In this document: positions 16,993-27,240 of the stretch, one piece after another
How the letters are laid out: the number at the start of each line of letters is the position of its first letter
How positions within the stretch are numbered: position 1 is the stretch's first letter
Assembly (NCBI GenBank): GCA_011523615.1
Contig: WTGJ01000027.1
Location: 76,756-140,755 of the forward strand
Direction of reading: 5' to 3'
Length of the DNA: 64,000 nt
From: Chloroflexota bacterium
GTDB taxonomy: Bacteria; Chloroflexota; Anaerolineae; Aggregatilineales; Phototrophicaceae
Notes under the pieces: generated by a model
What the model saw: only the letters and a program-made list of their open reading frames with translations
What the model was told of the DNA's origin: nothing
Database searches by the model: none
Made by a program: the position numbers and the translations under genes

Positions 16993-17517
16993 ATGACCGC
17001 TCGTGAACTCCGGCTGTCTCGTACCCAGGCGAGGGCGCTGATGCAAGAGGCGCTGGCTGCTGCGCCGGCCGAGTGTTGCGGATTGCTGTTGGGGGTGGGG
17101 GGAACTGTCTGTCGGTCGATCACCTTGACCAACGTGGCCGCCACGCCTCAAGTCGAATATCAAGCGGACCCGAGTGAATTGTTCCGCGCGCTGCGGCTTG
17201 CCGATGATCAACAAATGGAAGTCCTGGCGATCTACCATTCGCATCCGCAAGGCGAGCCAATTCCTTCGGAGCGGGATATTCAAGAAGCGCATTATCCGCA
17301 GGCCGCCCAGCTCATCATCGCTACCCGAGGGCAAGCGGTCGAATTGGCCGCCTGGCAAATCGTTCAGGGTGTCGTCCGATCCGTCCCTTTACAAATTCGG
17401 GAATCTGTGGCAAAGAGCGCAGAAGATGAAATGCCTTCCCGACTCGGGTTACAGATCCTCGGTGCGCTCATCACCTTTGCCCTGGCGATGGGTTTGGCGC
17501 TCGCCGCGCTCACCTGA
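16993..17517 (+). CDS. JAMM/MPN-domain metalloprotease with C-terminal membrane anchor
   Basis: The 174-residue protein has a full JAMM motif: Glu27 in PAECCGLLLG and H82-S-H84-x7-S92-x2-D95 (YHSHPQGEPIPSERD), the zinc ligands of the JAB1/MPN isopeptidase fold. Bacterial JAMM proteins remove C-terminal extensions or isopeptide-linked partners, including sulfur-carrier (ThiS/MoaD/CysO-like) proteins. The last 25 residues (LGLQILGALITFALAMGLALAAL) form one hydrophobic helix with almost nothing after it, so this is a tail-anchored version facing the cytoplasm. It sits between a hypothetical gene and a prepilin peptidase. No sulfur-carrier gene is adjacent. Confidence 0.87.
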   Translation: MTARELRLSRTQARALMQEALAAAPAECCGLLLGVGGTVCRSITLTNVAATPQVEYQADPSELFRALRLADDQQMEVLAIYHSHPQGEPIPSERDIQEAHYPQAAQLIIATRGQAVELAAWQIVQGVVRSVPLQIRESVAKSAEDEMPSRLGLQILGALITFALAMGLALAALT

Positions 17518-17534
17518 AGGCGGAAAGCGGCAGG

Positions 17535-18014
17535 GTGAACGAGCTTCGCTTGCTGATCGCTCTGCTGCTGTATGTTGCGTTGTCCTGGGTGGATATCCGC
17601 GAGCGCCGTGTCCCGAGAACCTGGCAAGGGGCGTTCTTGGCGTGGGTGATCGTGGATGCGCTCTGGTTGACGGGAGGGCCCGGAGTTTGGGCTGCGGGTT
17701 TGGGTTTGGTGGCCGCGGGGGCGGTCGGCTACCTGCTATATGGAGCGGGAAAGTTATACGGCCGGTGGCGTGAGGTGGATGCCGTGGTATTTGGGCTCGG
17801 CGATGCGCACGTCCTGGCGCTCAGTGGGGCTTATCTGGGGGCGCCGGCCGTTCCGCAAATGCTGTGGCGTTGTGCGATCTTCGGCGGGCTGTTGGCGATC
17901 TCAGTGCTGACCGTGCGGAGATTGCGCCGCCAGCCTTATCACCGCGAACTCACCATCCCCTATGTTCCGCCGATGGCTTTGGCGGTAGGTTCGCTGCTGC
18001 TCGATATTCCTTGA
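17535..18014 (+). CDS. Prepilin peptidase, A24 (CpaA/TadV-type)
   Basis: The 159-residue integral membrane protein consists only of the GxGD aspartyl protease core: first Asp in SWVDIRERRVP (after TM1) and the second in VFGLGDAHVLALSGAYLG, with about five hydrophobic helices. It lacks the N-terminal methyltransferase and cysteine region of PilD, as in CpaA/TadV. Such enzymes cleave the leader of type IV prepilins or Flp pilins at the membrane. No pilin or secretion ATPase is in the window, so the substrate is elsewhere. The GTG start follows GGCAGG. The 3' end overlaps mnmA by 55 bp on the opposite strand. Confidence 0.83.
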   Translation: MNELRLLIALLLYVALSWVDIRERRVPRTWQGAFLAWVIVDALWLTGGPGVWAAGLGLVAAGAVGYLLYGAGKLYGRWREVDAVVFGLGDAHVLALSGAYLGAPAVPQMLWRCAIFGGLLAISVLTVRRLRRQPYHRELTIPYVPPMALAVGSLLLDIP

Positions 18015-19111
18015 GCATCCTGGGTTTCCCCCTGTTTTTCGATGATCCCCCCGCCCAGGACCAGCGCCTCATCATAGAAGACGGCGCCTTGACCCGGGGT
18101 GATGGCTGGCAAAGGCTCTGGCAAACTCACCCTGACCCTTTGATCCGCTAAGATTTGGATCTGCGCCGGGTAAGCGCGCGCGCGGTAACGGATTTGCACG
18201 AGAGCCGCGAACGATGCAGCAGGGGCTTGCCCTGCTTGCCAGTTCACCTGGTCCACCGTGAACGCATCACGAGCCAATTCCTCTTTGCCACCGACGATCA
18301 AAGCGTTGCGGCGGGAATCCAGCTCCAGGACGTAAAGGGGTTGGGCGCCACCGATGCCCAGCCCGCGCCTTTGGCCGATGGTGTAATTGGCCAGACCTTT
18401 GTGTCTACCCAATTGGCGACCGTCCGCCCGCAAGATCGCCCCTTCGGCCATCATGGCGGGCCGCTCGCGAGACAAAAACGATCGATAATCGTTGTTCGCC
18501 AAAAAGCACAAATCCTGACTGTCCTTTTTGCTGGCGCTGGGTAGTCCATATTGAACGGCACGCTCGCGAATCTCCGCTTTGGTGTAGGCGCCGATTGGGT
18601 AGAGCGCTTGCTGCAATTGCGCCTGGCTCAACACGCTGAGGACGTAACTTTGATCCTTTTGCTCATCCCGGGCGCGCAACAAGCGCGAAGGTTCGCCCGC
18701 TGCATGGATGACCCGCGCGTGATGACCGGTGGCCAGATATTCCGCGCCAATGGCCTGTGCTTGTTCCAATAGATGACCAAATCTGATGTGGCGATTGCAT
18801 TGCAGGCAGGGGTTGGGGGTCAAACCTCTGGCATGTCCTTCGATGAAGGAATCCACGATTTGATGGCGAAAGGTCTCTCTCGCATCCAGTACATAAAAGG
18901 GGATGCCCAGGATGTGGGCCACTCGGCGGGCATCTGCCTGTTGTTCGGGCGTACAACAGCGGTTGGGCCGGTTTTCTGCCCCTGCTTCCGCCCAGAGGCG
19001 CATCATCATGCCAACGACTTCATAGCCTTCTTCGACCAGAAGGGCGGCCGCAACGCTGCTATCGACCCCGCCACTCATGGCAACGACCACCTTTGGTTTC
19101 GGCCGGGTCAT
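17960..19111 (-). CDS. mnmA: tRNA-specific 2-thiouridylase
   Basis: Starting at 19111 gives 383 residues: MTRPKPKVVVAMSGGVDSSV, the PP-loop. Catalytic Cys102 lies in GLTPNPCLQCNRHIRF and Cys202 in KDSQDLCFLANN, so both cysteines needed to activate and transfer persulfide are present. It makes s2U34 in tRNA-Lys, -Glu and -Gln. The ATG overlaps the iscS stop by 4 bp (ATGA), so its sulfur donor is the desulfurase encoded just before it. A long C-terminal tail runs beyond the usual end (LVLGGGIIE) and overlaps the convergent prepilin peptidase gene. Confidence 0.96.
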   Translation of the reverse strand: MTRPKPKVVVAMSGGVDSSVAAALLVEEGYEVVGMMMRLWAEAGAENRPNRCCTPEQQADARRVAHILGIPFYVLDARETFRHQIVDSFIEGHARGLTPNPCLQCNRHIRFGHLLEQAQAIGAEYLATGHHARVIHAAGEPSRLLRARDEQKDQSYVLSVLSQAQLQQALYPIGAYTKAEIRERAVQYGLPSASKKDSQDLCFLANNDYRSFLSRERPAMMAEGAILRADGRQLGRHKGLANYTIGQRRGLGIGGAQPLYVLELDSRRNALIVGGKEELARDAFTVDQVNWQAGQAPAASFAALVQIRYRARAYPAQIQILADQRVRVSLPEPLPAITPGQGAVFYDEALVLGGGIIEKQGETQDAQGISSSSEPTAKAIGGT

Positions 19112-20286
19112 GCCTGAATCCCTGCGGGCAGCCGTGGAGCGACGATTTCTCGCAATGCCCGTATGGTGCGATCGATTTCCGCGATGGTGGTGTGGCGGCC
19201 GACGGTCAGGCGCAAACCACTTTTCGCCCGTTCTGCAGCGATGCCCAAGGACAACAGCACGGGAGAAGGTTCTGCCTCCCCGGTCTTGCAAGCGGAGCCG
19301 CTGCTCGCGGCAATCCCTTTCAAATCGAGGTGCATCAGTAAGGTTTGTGCATCAACCCCTGCGAAAGTGAAACTGGCGTGAGAAGGCAGCCTTGCCGCTG
19401 GATGGCCGCTGAGTCTGGCAGCGGGAACTTCGTGCAGGATGCCTTCGATCAGGCGATCGCGCAGGGCCATCAGGTGTCGGTTGTGGATTTCCCGGCGCTC
19501 TTCTGCCAACTCCAGCGCGGCCGCCAGCCCCACGATGCCGGGCGTATTCAGGGTTCCCGCCCGCCGCCCCGCTTCATGTGCGCCACCGGTCACGTGTGCC
19601 TGCAAGGAGATCGCTTCGTTGCAATAGAGCGCGCCGACCCCTTTCGGGCCATAGAATTTGTGGGCGGCGATGCTCATCAGATCCACGTTCAAGGCCTGGA
19701 CATCCAGCGAAAGCTGCCCTGCCGCTTGGACGGCATCGGTATGGAACACGCAACCACGCTCGCGGGCCAGCGTGGCCAGTTCGGGGATGGGCTGAATCGT
19801 GCCGATTTCATTGCTTGCGTAGATGACCGAAGCAAATACCGCTCGTTCATCGCAGGCTGCGGCAAAATCCGCCGCTGAGAGCATTCCTGCCGAATCCAAT
19901 GGCAACAGCTGCAATTCTTGATCCCCCCTTTGCGACAGCTGCCGGAGCGTCTCGAGGACGGCTTCGTGCTCAATGGGGGTGGTGAGGAGAAGGGCGCCAC
20001 GCGGCCAGTTTTCAGAGAGGGCAGTGCCTCTGATCGCCAAGTTATCGCTCTCGGTTCCGCCAGAGGTGAACAGGATTTCCCGCGGTTTGCAGTTGAAAAT
20101 GGCCGCGACGCGCTCACGTGCTTCTTCGACAGCCCCTTCTGCGCGGCGGCCAAAGGCGTGCATCGCGGAGGAGTTGCCATAATTCTCATGAAAGTGCGGT
20201 AACATCGCCTCGATCACACTGGGATCTGTCGGGGTGGAGGCAGAGTGATCCAGGTAGATGACCGAAGTGCGCTTCCCATTTTCCAT
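19108..20286 (-). CDS. iscS: Cysteine desulfurase (IscS/NifS type)
   Basis: With the ATG at 20286 the product is 392 residues: MENGKRTSVIYLDHSASTPT, a class V aminotransferase fold. The PLP lysine is Lys210 in SIAAHKFYGPKG and the persulfide Cys is Cys333 in ASSGSACKTGEAEPSPV, on the long loop typical of group I (IscS) enzymes. It releases sulfur from L-cysteine. It is coupled to mnmA by a 4-bp overlap, which indicates a role in tRNA thiolation, distinct from SufS at 58392. A TACAAT box 6 nt before the ATG suggests a leaderless mRNA. Confidence 0.95.
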   Translation of the reverse strand: MENGKRTSVIYLDHSASTPTDPSVIEAMLPHFHENYGNSSAMHAFGRRAEGAVEEARERVAAIFNCKPREILFTSGGTESDNLAIRGTALSENWPRGALLLTTPIEHEAVLETLRQLSQRGDQELQLLPLDSAGMLSAADFAAACDERAVFASVIYASNEIGTIQPIPELATLARERGCVFHTDAVQAAGQLSLDVQALNVDLMSIAAHKFYGPKGVGALYCNEAISLQAHVTGGAHEAGRRAGTLNTPGIVGLAAALELAEERREIHNRHLMALRDRLIEGILHEVPAARLSGHPAARLPSHASFTFAGVDAQTLLMHLDLKGIAASSGSACKTGEAEPSPVLLSLGIAAERAKSGLRLTVGRHTTIAEIDRTIRALREIVAPRLPAGIQA

Positions 20287-20292
20287 GCCATC

Positions 20293-20298
20293 ATTGTA
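20293..20298 (-). promoter_or_regulatory. -10 box, probable leaderless promoter of iscS-mnmA
   Basis: TACAAT on the minus strand ends 6 nt before the ATG at 20286, so the start codon would coincide with the transcription start. No strong -35 seen. Confidence 0.4.
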
Positions 20299-20316
20299 GC
20301 ATGGGAAATGGGATGA

Positions 20317-21636
<1,320 letters not shown>

Positions 21637-21648
21637 ATTCAGGTCAGG

Positions 21649-23148
21649 ATGATGTCGGTTTCGGCCAGCGCCTTGCGCAAGAAAACGAAAATTGTCGCGA
21701 CCTTGGGGCCCGCTTCCGCGGATGAAGCCAGCTTGCGGGCAATGATCCGCGAAGGCATGGATGTCATCCGCATCAACTTTTCTCATGGCGAGCATGAAGA
21801 ACACCGAACCACCATCGAATTGGCCCAGCGGATCGCGGCAGAAGAAGGTCGGGTTTTGGCCACCATGTGCGACATTCAAGGACCGAAGATACGGATCGGC
21901 GAAATTCCAGATGAACCCTTGGAACTGTTTGCGGGGGATGCGATCCGCTTCCAATTGGAGGGCGATGGTTCCAATTGCATCTCCTTGCCTCATCCGGAGT
22001 TGTTCCGCGACGCGCAACCGGGCATGCAGTTGCTCCTGGATGATGGCAGTTTGGAGCTCACCGTTGAAGCGGCACAACCGCAGCTGTTGGAATGCAGGGT
22101 GGTCGTCGGCGGCCCACTGACCTCCCGCAAAGGTGTGACCGCACCGAAAGCTTCCTTGCAAAGCCTTTCGGCGATCACGGAGAAGGACCGCAGAGATATC
22201 GAATTCGCGTTGCAGATGAATGTGGATTACATCGCCATGTCTTTCGTACGCAGCGAGGAAGATATCCATGAGCTGCGCTGGCTGATGCGGCACTTGCGCA
22301 AGAAGGCGGACATCATCGCCAAAATCGAGAAGCACGACGCCTTGCAAAACATCGTCGAGATCATCGCAGCTGCCGATGGCGTGATGGTTGCGCGTGGGGA
22401 TTTGGGTCTGGAGACGCCAGCAGAGGAGGTGCCGTTTCAACAAAAGCGGATCATCACCCTTTGCAATGAAGCGGCAAAGCCCGTGATCACCGCGACGCAA
22501 ATGCTCAGTTCGATGATCCATCACCCGCGGCCGACCCGTGCCGACGCCAGCGATGTCTACAATGCCATCGTCGATGGTACAGATGCGGTGATGCTCAGCA
22601 ATGAAACTGCGGTGGGCCAATTTCCCGTGGAAGCCGTGCGGACGATGGCCAATATCAGCGTCATTGCAGAATCTCACCAGTTGGAGAGCGGCGAAAACGC
22701 ATCGCTGAGGGGGCGCCCTGCCGGCGGCAAAGATGAAATTTCAGACGCCATCAGTGCGGCCAGTTATGAAATTGCCCGTACGGTTCGGCCGCGGGCCATC
22801 GTAACGGCGACCATGAGTGGCTATACCGCGCGACACATCGCTCGCGGACGACCGCTGGCGCCGATCATCAGCCTGACTCCTTTGCCCGAAACCTACCGCC
22901 GCATGGCTCTGGTTTGGGGCGTACAGCCTTTGATCGTGAAGCAATTCAATAGCATCGAATCGATGATTGCGACGGTGGTGCGCAAATTGCACGAAGAAGG
23001 CCTGGCGGATCCAGGAGACGTGTTGGTGATCCTGGCGGGCACCCCCTTTGGTTTTGGCGGCCGGACCAACATGATACAAATACATCGGGTGGGCGATGCC
23101 GGTGAGTTGGATGAGAATGGGGCGGAATTCGCTGCAGAAGAAGTCTAA
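21649..23148 (+). CDS. pyk: Pyruvate kinase
   Basis: This protein of about 499 residues starts with KKTKIVATLGPASADEASLRAMI and carries INFSHGEHEEH, PKIRIGEI, a B-domain, and the family signature AKIEKHDALQNIVEI followed by ADGVMVARGDLGLETP. The A-domain ends with ITATQMLSSMIHHPRPTRADASDVYNAIVDGTDAVMLSNETAVGQFPVEAV. It makes pyruvate and ATP from PEP and ADP. The C-terminal domain is of normal size without a PEP-utiliser extension. GTCAGG precedes two adjacent ATGs (21649, 21652). Co-directional with eno; converges with the 23145 gene by 4 bp. Confidence 0.97.
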   Translation: MMSVSASALRKKTKIVATLGPASADEASLRAMIREGMDVIRINFSHGEHEEHRTTIELAQRIAAEEGRVLATMCDIQGPKIRIGEIPDEPLELFAGDAIRFQLEGDGSNCISLPHPELFRDAQPGMQLLLDDGSLELTVEAAQPQLLECRVVVGGPLTSRKGVTAPKASLQSLSAITEKDRRDIEFALQMNVDYIAMSFVRSEEDIHELRWLMRHLRKKADIIAKIEKHDALQNIVEIIAAADGVMVARGDLGLETPAEEVPFQQKRIITLCNEAAKPVITATQMLSSMIHHPRPTRADASDVYNAIVDGTDAVMLSNETAVGQFPVEAVRTMANISVIAESHQLESGENASLRGRPAGGKDEISDAISAASYEIARTVRPRAIVTATMSGYTARHIARGRPLAPIISLTPLPETYRRMALVWGVQPLIVKQFNSIESMIATVVRKLHEEGLADPGDVLVILAGTPFGFGGRTNMIQIHRVGDAGELDENGAEFAAEEV

Positions 23149-23789
23149 TATTCGTTCAGGTTTTCAAGCGAATTGAAATCCATCTCCGCATCCAAAAATT
23201 CATGCTCTGAAGCGCTCGCATTGCCGGCATAAGAGGGTTGCCGGCGGAAGCGATCATCGGTGGGCTGGAAACGTTCGCCATTTCGTTCCTCGTCCGACCA
23301 ATAGCGGATGGGGTCAGTTGCGGAATCACGCAGAGAATACGCCATTTGAGGGACGTGAGTATCCGTTTGCACCGCCAGGCAACTGGGGCAGCGGGACCAT
23401 TCCAACTCCAACATCGTTTGGCAGGAGTGGCAACTGCGCCTCAGCTGAGTATGGCATTGGGGGCAAATTTGCCAGTCTTTCTTCGTCGCTCGGGCGCAAT
23501 TGGGGCAGCTGGCCGTGCGCTCGATTTCTTGCAGCAAAGCTTCTTCTTCCAGCGCACGGGCGTAGGAATCTTTGAGCGTTTCACGAGGTCGCATGAGCCA
23601 ATAGATCAGCATCCCGGGCACGGTCAGGATGCCGACAAAAATGGCGGCAAACCACCGCGGCCAAAGGTGCTGAGAACGGGCCTGCATATCTCGGTAGGTC
23701 CAGACAATGCTGGTCGCCCAGATCGCCAACAGAACGGCTGCTGCATAATACGGCATCGCGGCCCAGGCCAAGGACCAAGTCAACATCAC
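23145..23789 (-). CDS. Membrane protein with double zinc ribbon
   Basis: The 214-residue protein has two N-terminal transmembrane helices (MPYYAAAVLLAIWATSIVW and WFAAIFVGILTVPGMLIYWLM). A cytosolic region then contains two zinc ribbons, CPNCARATKKDWQICPQC and CHSCQTMLELEWSRCPSC, the DZANK-type arrangement. The C-terminal 60 residues are polar and probably disordered. Such proteins are common and poorly characterised in Chloroflexota. GGAG lies 10 nt before the ATG and TATACT further upstream. The stop codon overlaps the convergent pyk stop region by 4 bp. Confidence 0.75.
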   Translation of the reverse strand: MMLTWSLAWAAMPYYAAAVLLAIWATSIVWTYRDMQARSQHLWPRWFAAIFVGILTVPGMLIYWLMRPRETLKDSYARALEEEALLQEIERTASCPNCARATKKDWQICPQCHTQLRRSCHSCQTMLELEWSRCPSCLAVQTDTHVPQMAYSLRDSATDPIRYWSDEERNGERFQPTDDRFRRQPSYAGNASASEHEFLDAEMDFNSLENLNEY

Positions 23790-23877
23790 ATACCACTCCT
23801 ACTGCTCGATGAAGCAGGTAATTGCAGTATATGCGGATGTGAAATTCTCGCTTGCGCGCAGGCCTCTGCGGGAAAAG

Positions 23878-25266
23878 CTATGAGGCGCCTGCGTTTTCCG
23901 TCTCTTGCTGCATGCGCACTTGCAGGGAAATTTCAGCCAGGAAAACGTCATACTGATGGCCGGAAGCATAGGCCTGGAGGTTGATCAGCTCTGCCGGGCG
24001 CGCGTTTTCCGGCAAAATGGTGAAGAGATTGCCGCTGTCATATTGATACCAGATTTCCGCACTCACACGCTCATGCAGGGAAGGGCAATTGGAACAGCGC
24101 AATGGATAATTCTGTTCATTGTCTTCGGGGTGGGGAATGTAGAAGCCTTGGAACCACCGTCGATCGTTGCCCTCGCTATCCACATAATCGATCCGCAACA
24201 TGATGGGGCATTCACTGCCGCGGAAACCACATCGTCCGAGCGATTGACCCTGGATCATGAAAGTGGATTGGATGCCCACGTATTCATACTCAGAAACGAA
24301 GAGGCCGAATTCACCCAACTCACTTAAGAATTGGTAGAAACAGCGCGTTTCACCATGTCCTTTGATTTCGCCCAGGCGCACGAAACGCATGGTTTCCAGG
24401 CCATCTTTGCTCGCACTGCGGAAGTGACCCGGGGTATCGTTGTCCAAGTCGTTGAAGTTGATGCAGCTCCAGCGAGCATTTTCAACGGCATTTTCGGCCA
24501 GAAAATCAAAATATCTTTCAAAGGTAGGGTCGTTGATCAAATTGGCATAGGAACGTTCCACTGTGACTTGATTCTCATTTTCCGCGGACAAACTCACCTG
24601 ATAACCCCGCGGGATCAAGCGAGAGAGCTCCGCGCTCTGCCATTGAGCGAACAATGCGCTGTGGTTGGTAAGCACGAGGCCGGCATCATTCACTTCGACC
24701 TGATATCGGCCGGGTAGGCGCAGGGTAGCGACGGTTTCTTCCGGCCCCCGAACGCGAACTTGTACTTCGTAGTCGAATTGCTCGATGATCATGATATCCA
24801 GTCTGCCCTGCAAATCGCCCAATTCTATGGATAAATCATTGCCACCCATGCTGAAACGCGGTCTTGTCGAACGCAAATGTGTGACATTGGTTTCAGGTCG
24901 AATGGTGATGCTGGCGAAGAGGGTGCCATCCTCATCCAGAATGGAAAGGATGCCGAGTGATTGTTCATCGGTGCTGAGGGTCGTCACGCTGTTGATTTCT
25001 CTCCCGACGCGCTCCGCACTTTCTTCCTGGCTGGTGGGAGAAGTGATGCCGATCGTACCGCGCGCCACTTGCAACTCGGCTTCTAAGGGAGTCGATGATT
25101 CAAACAAGTAGCGATACATGTAGTAACTGATCGACCCACAGAGCAGCAACGAAACGCAGCAGAAAATGACGAGGATCGTCCAGACGAGCCGTTCGGGCCG
25201 CGCCGGTGATTCCAACTCGACCGCAGTATGCTGGTATTGCTCTTGTAGAGGAACTGTTTCTGGCAA
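23878..25266 (-). CDS. Hypothetical single-pass membrane protein
   Basis: The protein has a short cytoplasmic N-terminus, one transmembrane helix (LVWTILVIFCCVSLLLCGSI) and a large extracytoplasmic beta-rich region with DUF4230-like or adhesin-like strands. The C-terminal 200 residues include a repeated C/W-rich stretch (GRCGFRGSECP, YPLRCSNCPSL). I do not recognise a catalytic motif. The TTG at 25266 is preferred because a TATACT -10 box lies about 35 nt upstream, inside the N-terminal extension that the ATG at 25332 would add. It is divergent from yebC. Confidence 0.65.
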   Translation of the reverse strand: MPETVPLQEQYQHTAVELESPARPERLVWTILVIFCCVSLLLCGSISYYMYRYLFESSTPLEAELQVARGTIGITSPTSQEESAERVGREINSVTTLSTDEQSLGILSILDEDGTLFASITIRPETNVTHLRSTRPRFSMGGNDLSIELGDLQGRLDIMIIEQFDYEVQVRVRGPEETVATLRLPGRYQVEVNDAGLVLTNHSALFAQWQSAELSRLIPRGYQVSLSAENENQVTVERSYANLINDPTFERYFDFLAENAVENARWSCINFNDLDNDTPGHFRSASKDGLETMRFVRLGEIKGHGETRCFYQFLSELGEFGLFVSEYEYVGIQSTFMIQGQSLGRCGFRGSECPIMLRIDYVDSEGNDRRWFQGFYIPHPEDNEQNYPLRCSNCPSLHERVSAEIWYQYDSGNLFTILPENARPAELINLQAYASGHQYDVFLAEISLQVRMQQETENAGAS

Positions 25267-25407
25267 AGAAAGTACTCTCTTGCCGATGCCAATTTGCAGT
25301 ATAACACAGGCTGGGTTTCTCGATGATCTCATTGAGGATGGCGATCTTGCTAGCGTTCCCTGAACGGATTCGGCATAATGGCAGCGTGTGCTTTGGCGGG
25401 GATCTTC

Positions 25408-26160
25408 ATGTCAGGTCATAGCAAATGGTCCACCATCAAACGGAAAAAAGGGGCGGAAGATGCCAAGAGAGGCAAGATCTTCACGCGGCTGGGACGTGAG
25501 ATTGCGGTCGCTGCTCGTTTGGGTGGAGGGGATGAAAGTGCGAATCCCCGTCTGAAACTGGCCATTGCCCGAGCCAAAGCCGCCAATTTGCCCAAAGAGA
25601 ATGTAGAGCGGGCCATCAAAAGAGGCACGGGAGAATTGGCGGGAACGGTGACGGAAGAAGTCACTTACGAGGGATACGGGGTGGATGGGGTGGCCTTTCT
25701 CGTCGATACCATCACCGATAACCGAAATCGCACCCTGGCCGAGATCAAGCACGCTTTCAATCGCAGTGGTGGCAGTCTGGCCAGCGCTGGCTCGGTCGCC
25801 TGGCAGTTCAACCAGGTGGGCCACATCACCCTCACTGCGGCTGGTCTGGATTATGACGAAGTATTTCTCGCCGCCGCCGAAGCGGGCGCCGAAGATGTGG
25901 AAGAAGATGATGGCAACTTTTACATCGTTACCCCGAGGGAACAACTGGCTGCGGTCACCCACGCGTTGAACGAGTTGGGTTACCCGATTGAAGAATCCGA
26001 ATTGCGTTGGCAGGCGCAGAACGAAGCCAAGCCCTCCCTCCACAGCGCGCTCAACAATTTGCGGTTGTTGGATCGCCTGGAAGACTTGGATGACGTGCAA
26101 TCCGTAGCCTGCAATTTGCTGATGAGTGATGAACTGCTGAAGGTTTATGAGGCAGGTTGA
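25408..26160 (+). CDS. yebC: YebC/PmpR-family regulator (TACO1-like)
   Basis: Starting at 25408 gives MSGHSKWSTIKRKKGAEDAKRGKIFTRLGREI, the exact family N-terminus; an in-frame start 30 nt upstream would precede it. At 250 residues it has the usual three domains, with NPRLKLAIARAKAANLPKENVERAIKRG and YEGYGVDGVAFLVDTITDNRNRT. Family members bind DNA or act on translating ribosomes. It heads a tight run yebC-ruvC-ruvA-thyX, and yebC-ruvC linkage is common across bacteria. GGCGGGGATC precedes the ATG. Confidence 0.95.
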   Translation: MSGHSKWSTIKRKKGAEDAKRGKIFTRLGREIAVAARLGGGDESANPRLKLAIARAKAANLPKENVERAIKRGTGELAGTVTEEVTYEGYGVDGVAFLVDTITDNRNRTLAEIKHAFNRSGGSLASAGSVAWQFNQVGHITLTAAGLDYDEVFLAAAEAGAEDVEEDDGNFYIVTPREQLAAVTHALNELGYPIEESELRWQAQNEAKPSLHSALNNLRLLDRLEDLDDVQSVACNLLMSDELLKVYEAG

Positions 26161-26665
26161 GGGCCGAAGCGCAGACCGAATCATTTTGGGTTTGGATCCA
26201 GGATTGGCTCGTCTGGGCTTCGCGGTAATTGCCGCTCGCAATGATGCCTTGCATGCCCTGTGTCATGGTGTGTTCAAGACGGATGCCCAAGAGGGTGAGG
26301 CGACACGCATCGAGCAGTTGGTTCAGCAGGTGGAATCGTTGATCGACGAATACGACATCGACGAAGCGGCCCTGGAAGAACTGTTTTTTTCGCGCAATGT
26401 GAGTTCGGCCTTGAAGGTGGCCCAGGTGCGCGGCGCTTTGCTATTCACGTTGAAACGCGCAGGGATTCCGCTGGTTGCGCTGGCGCCCAATACGGTGAAG
26501 CGATCGGTTTGTGGCCATGGTCGGGCCAGTAAACAAGAGGTGGCTCGGATGAGCGCGCTCCGGTTGGGCCTCGCTGAAGCGCCACGCAATGCGGATGAAG
26601 CGGATGCCCTGGCCATCGCCATTACGGCGAGTCAGCGGGTCCATTTACCCAGCGAAATCGCATGA
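26147..26665 (+). CDS. ruvC: Crossover junction endodeoxyribonuclease RuvC
   Basis: This 172-residue RNase H-fold resolvase retains the four acidic residues: Asp17 in ILGLDPGLARLG, Glu77 in EAALEELFFSRN, and Asp150 and Asp153 in RNADEADALAIA. The basic KRSVCGHGRASKQEVARM helix is the DNA-binding region. It cleaves Holliday junctions in the RuvABC pathway. It overlaps yebC by 14 bp and ruvA by 4 bp, so translation is probably coupled. ruvB is not in the window. Confidence 0.95.
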   Translation: MRQVEGRSADRIILGLDPGLARLGFAVIAARNDALHALCHGVFKTDAQEGEATRIEQLVQQVESLIDEYDIDEAALEELFFSRNVSSALKVAQVRGALLFTLKRAGIPLVALAPNTVKRSVCGHGRASKQEVARMSALRLGLAEAPRNADEADALAIAITASQRVHLPSEIA

Positions 26666-27240
26666 TCGCCCAATTGAACGGCCGGATCCTGGCAATTCGC
26701 CCCGACCATCTGGTCTTGGATGTGGGGAATGTCGGTTATCTGGTTCATTGTTCTGAGAGGACATTGGCGGCGTTGGGGGAAACCGGGGAAACCGTCTTGT
26801 ACACCCACTACATGATTCGGCAGGATGAGCCGACGCTGTATGGTTTCTTATCCGAAGAAGAAAAAGCGATCTTCCTCTTGCTGTTGACGGTACCCCGAAT
26901 CGGCCCACGGGTCGCCCTGAACCTATTGGCTTGCTTCGAGCTGGCCGCGTTGAGTGCGGCCATCGCCAGCGAAGATGCGCGCTCTCTGACGATCGCAGCG
27001 GGCGTCAGTCTGAAGTTGGCACAGAAAATCGTCGTCGAATTGCGCGATCGCTTTCCGGCAGGTGAAATCACTTCCTTGCGTAATTCGGTGGCCCTGGATG
27101 CAGAAGTGGTGGATGCGCTGGTAGCCTTGGGCTACGGGGTGGTGGAAGCACAGCGCACCGTTCAATCGATCCCGCAGGATGCGCCGGAAGATGTGGGCGA
27201 GCGCCTGCGAATTGCCCTGGGCAGGATGGGTTCGGAATGA
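26662..27240 (+). CDS. ruvA: Holliday junction DNA helicase subunit RuvA
   Basis: The 192-residue protein has the OB-fold N-terminus MIAQLNGRILAIRPDHLVLDVGNVGYLVHC, the HhH region LLTVPRIGPRVALNLLACF, GVSLKLAQKIVVELRDRF, and a C-terminal domain III (DALVALGYGVVEAQRTV) that contacts RuvB. As a tetramer it holds the Holliday junction square-planar. Overlaps ruvC and thyX by 4 bp each. The usual partner ruvB is replaced by thyX at the downstream position. Confidence 0.95.
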   Translation: MIAQLNGRILAIRPDHLVLDVGNVGYLVHCSERTLAALGETGETVLYTHYMIRQDEPTLYGFLSEEEKAIFLLLLTVPRIGPRVALNLLACFELAALSAAIASEDARSLTIAAGVSLKLAQKIVVELRDRFPAGEITSLRNSVALDAEVVDALVALGYGVVEAQRTVQSIPQDAPEDVGERLRIALGRMGSE

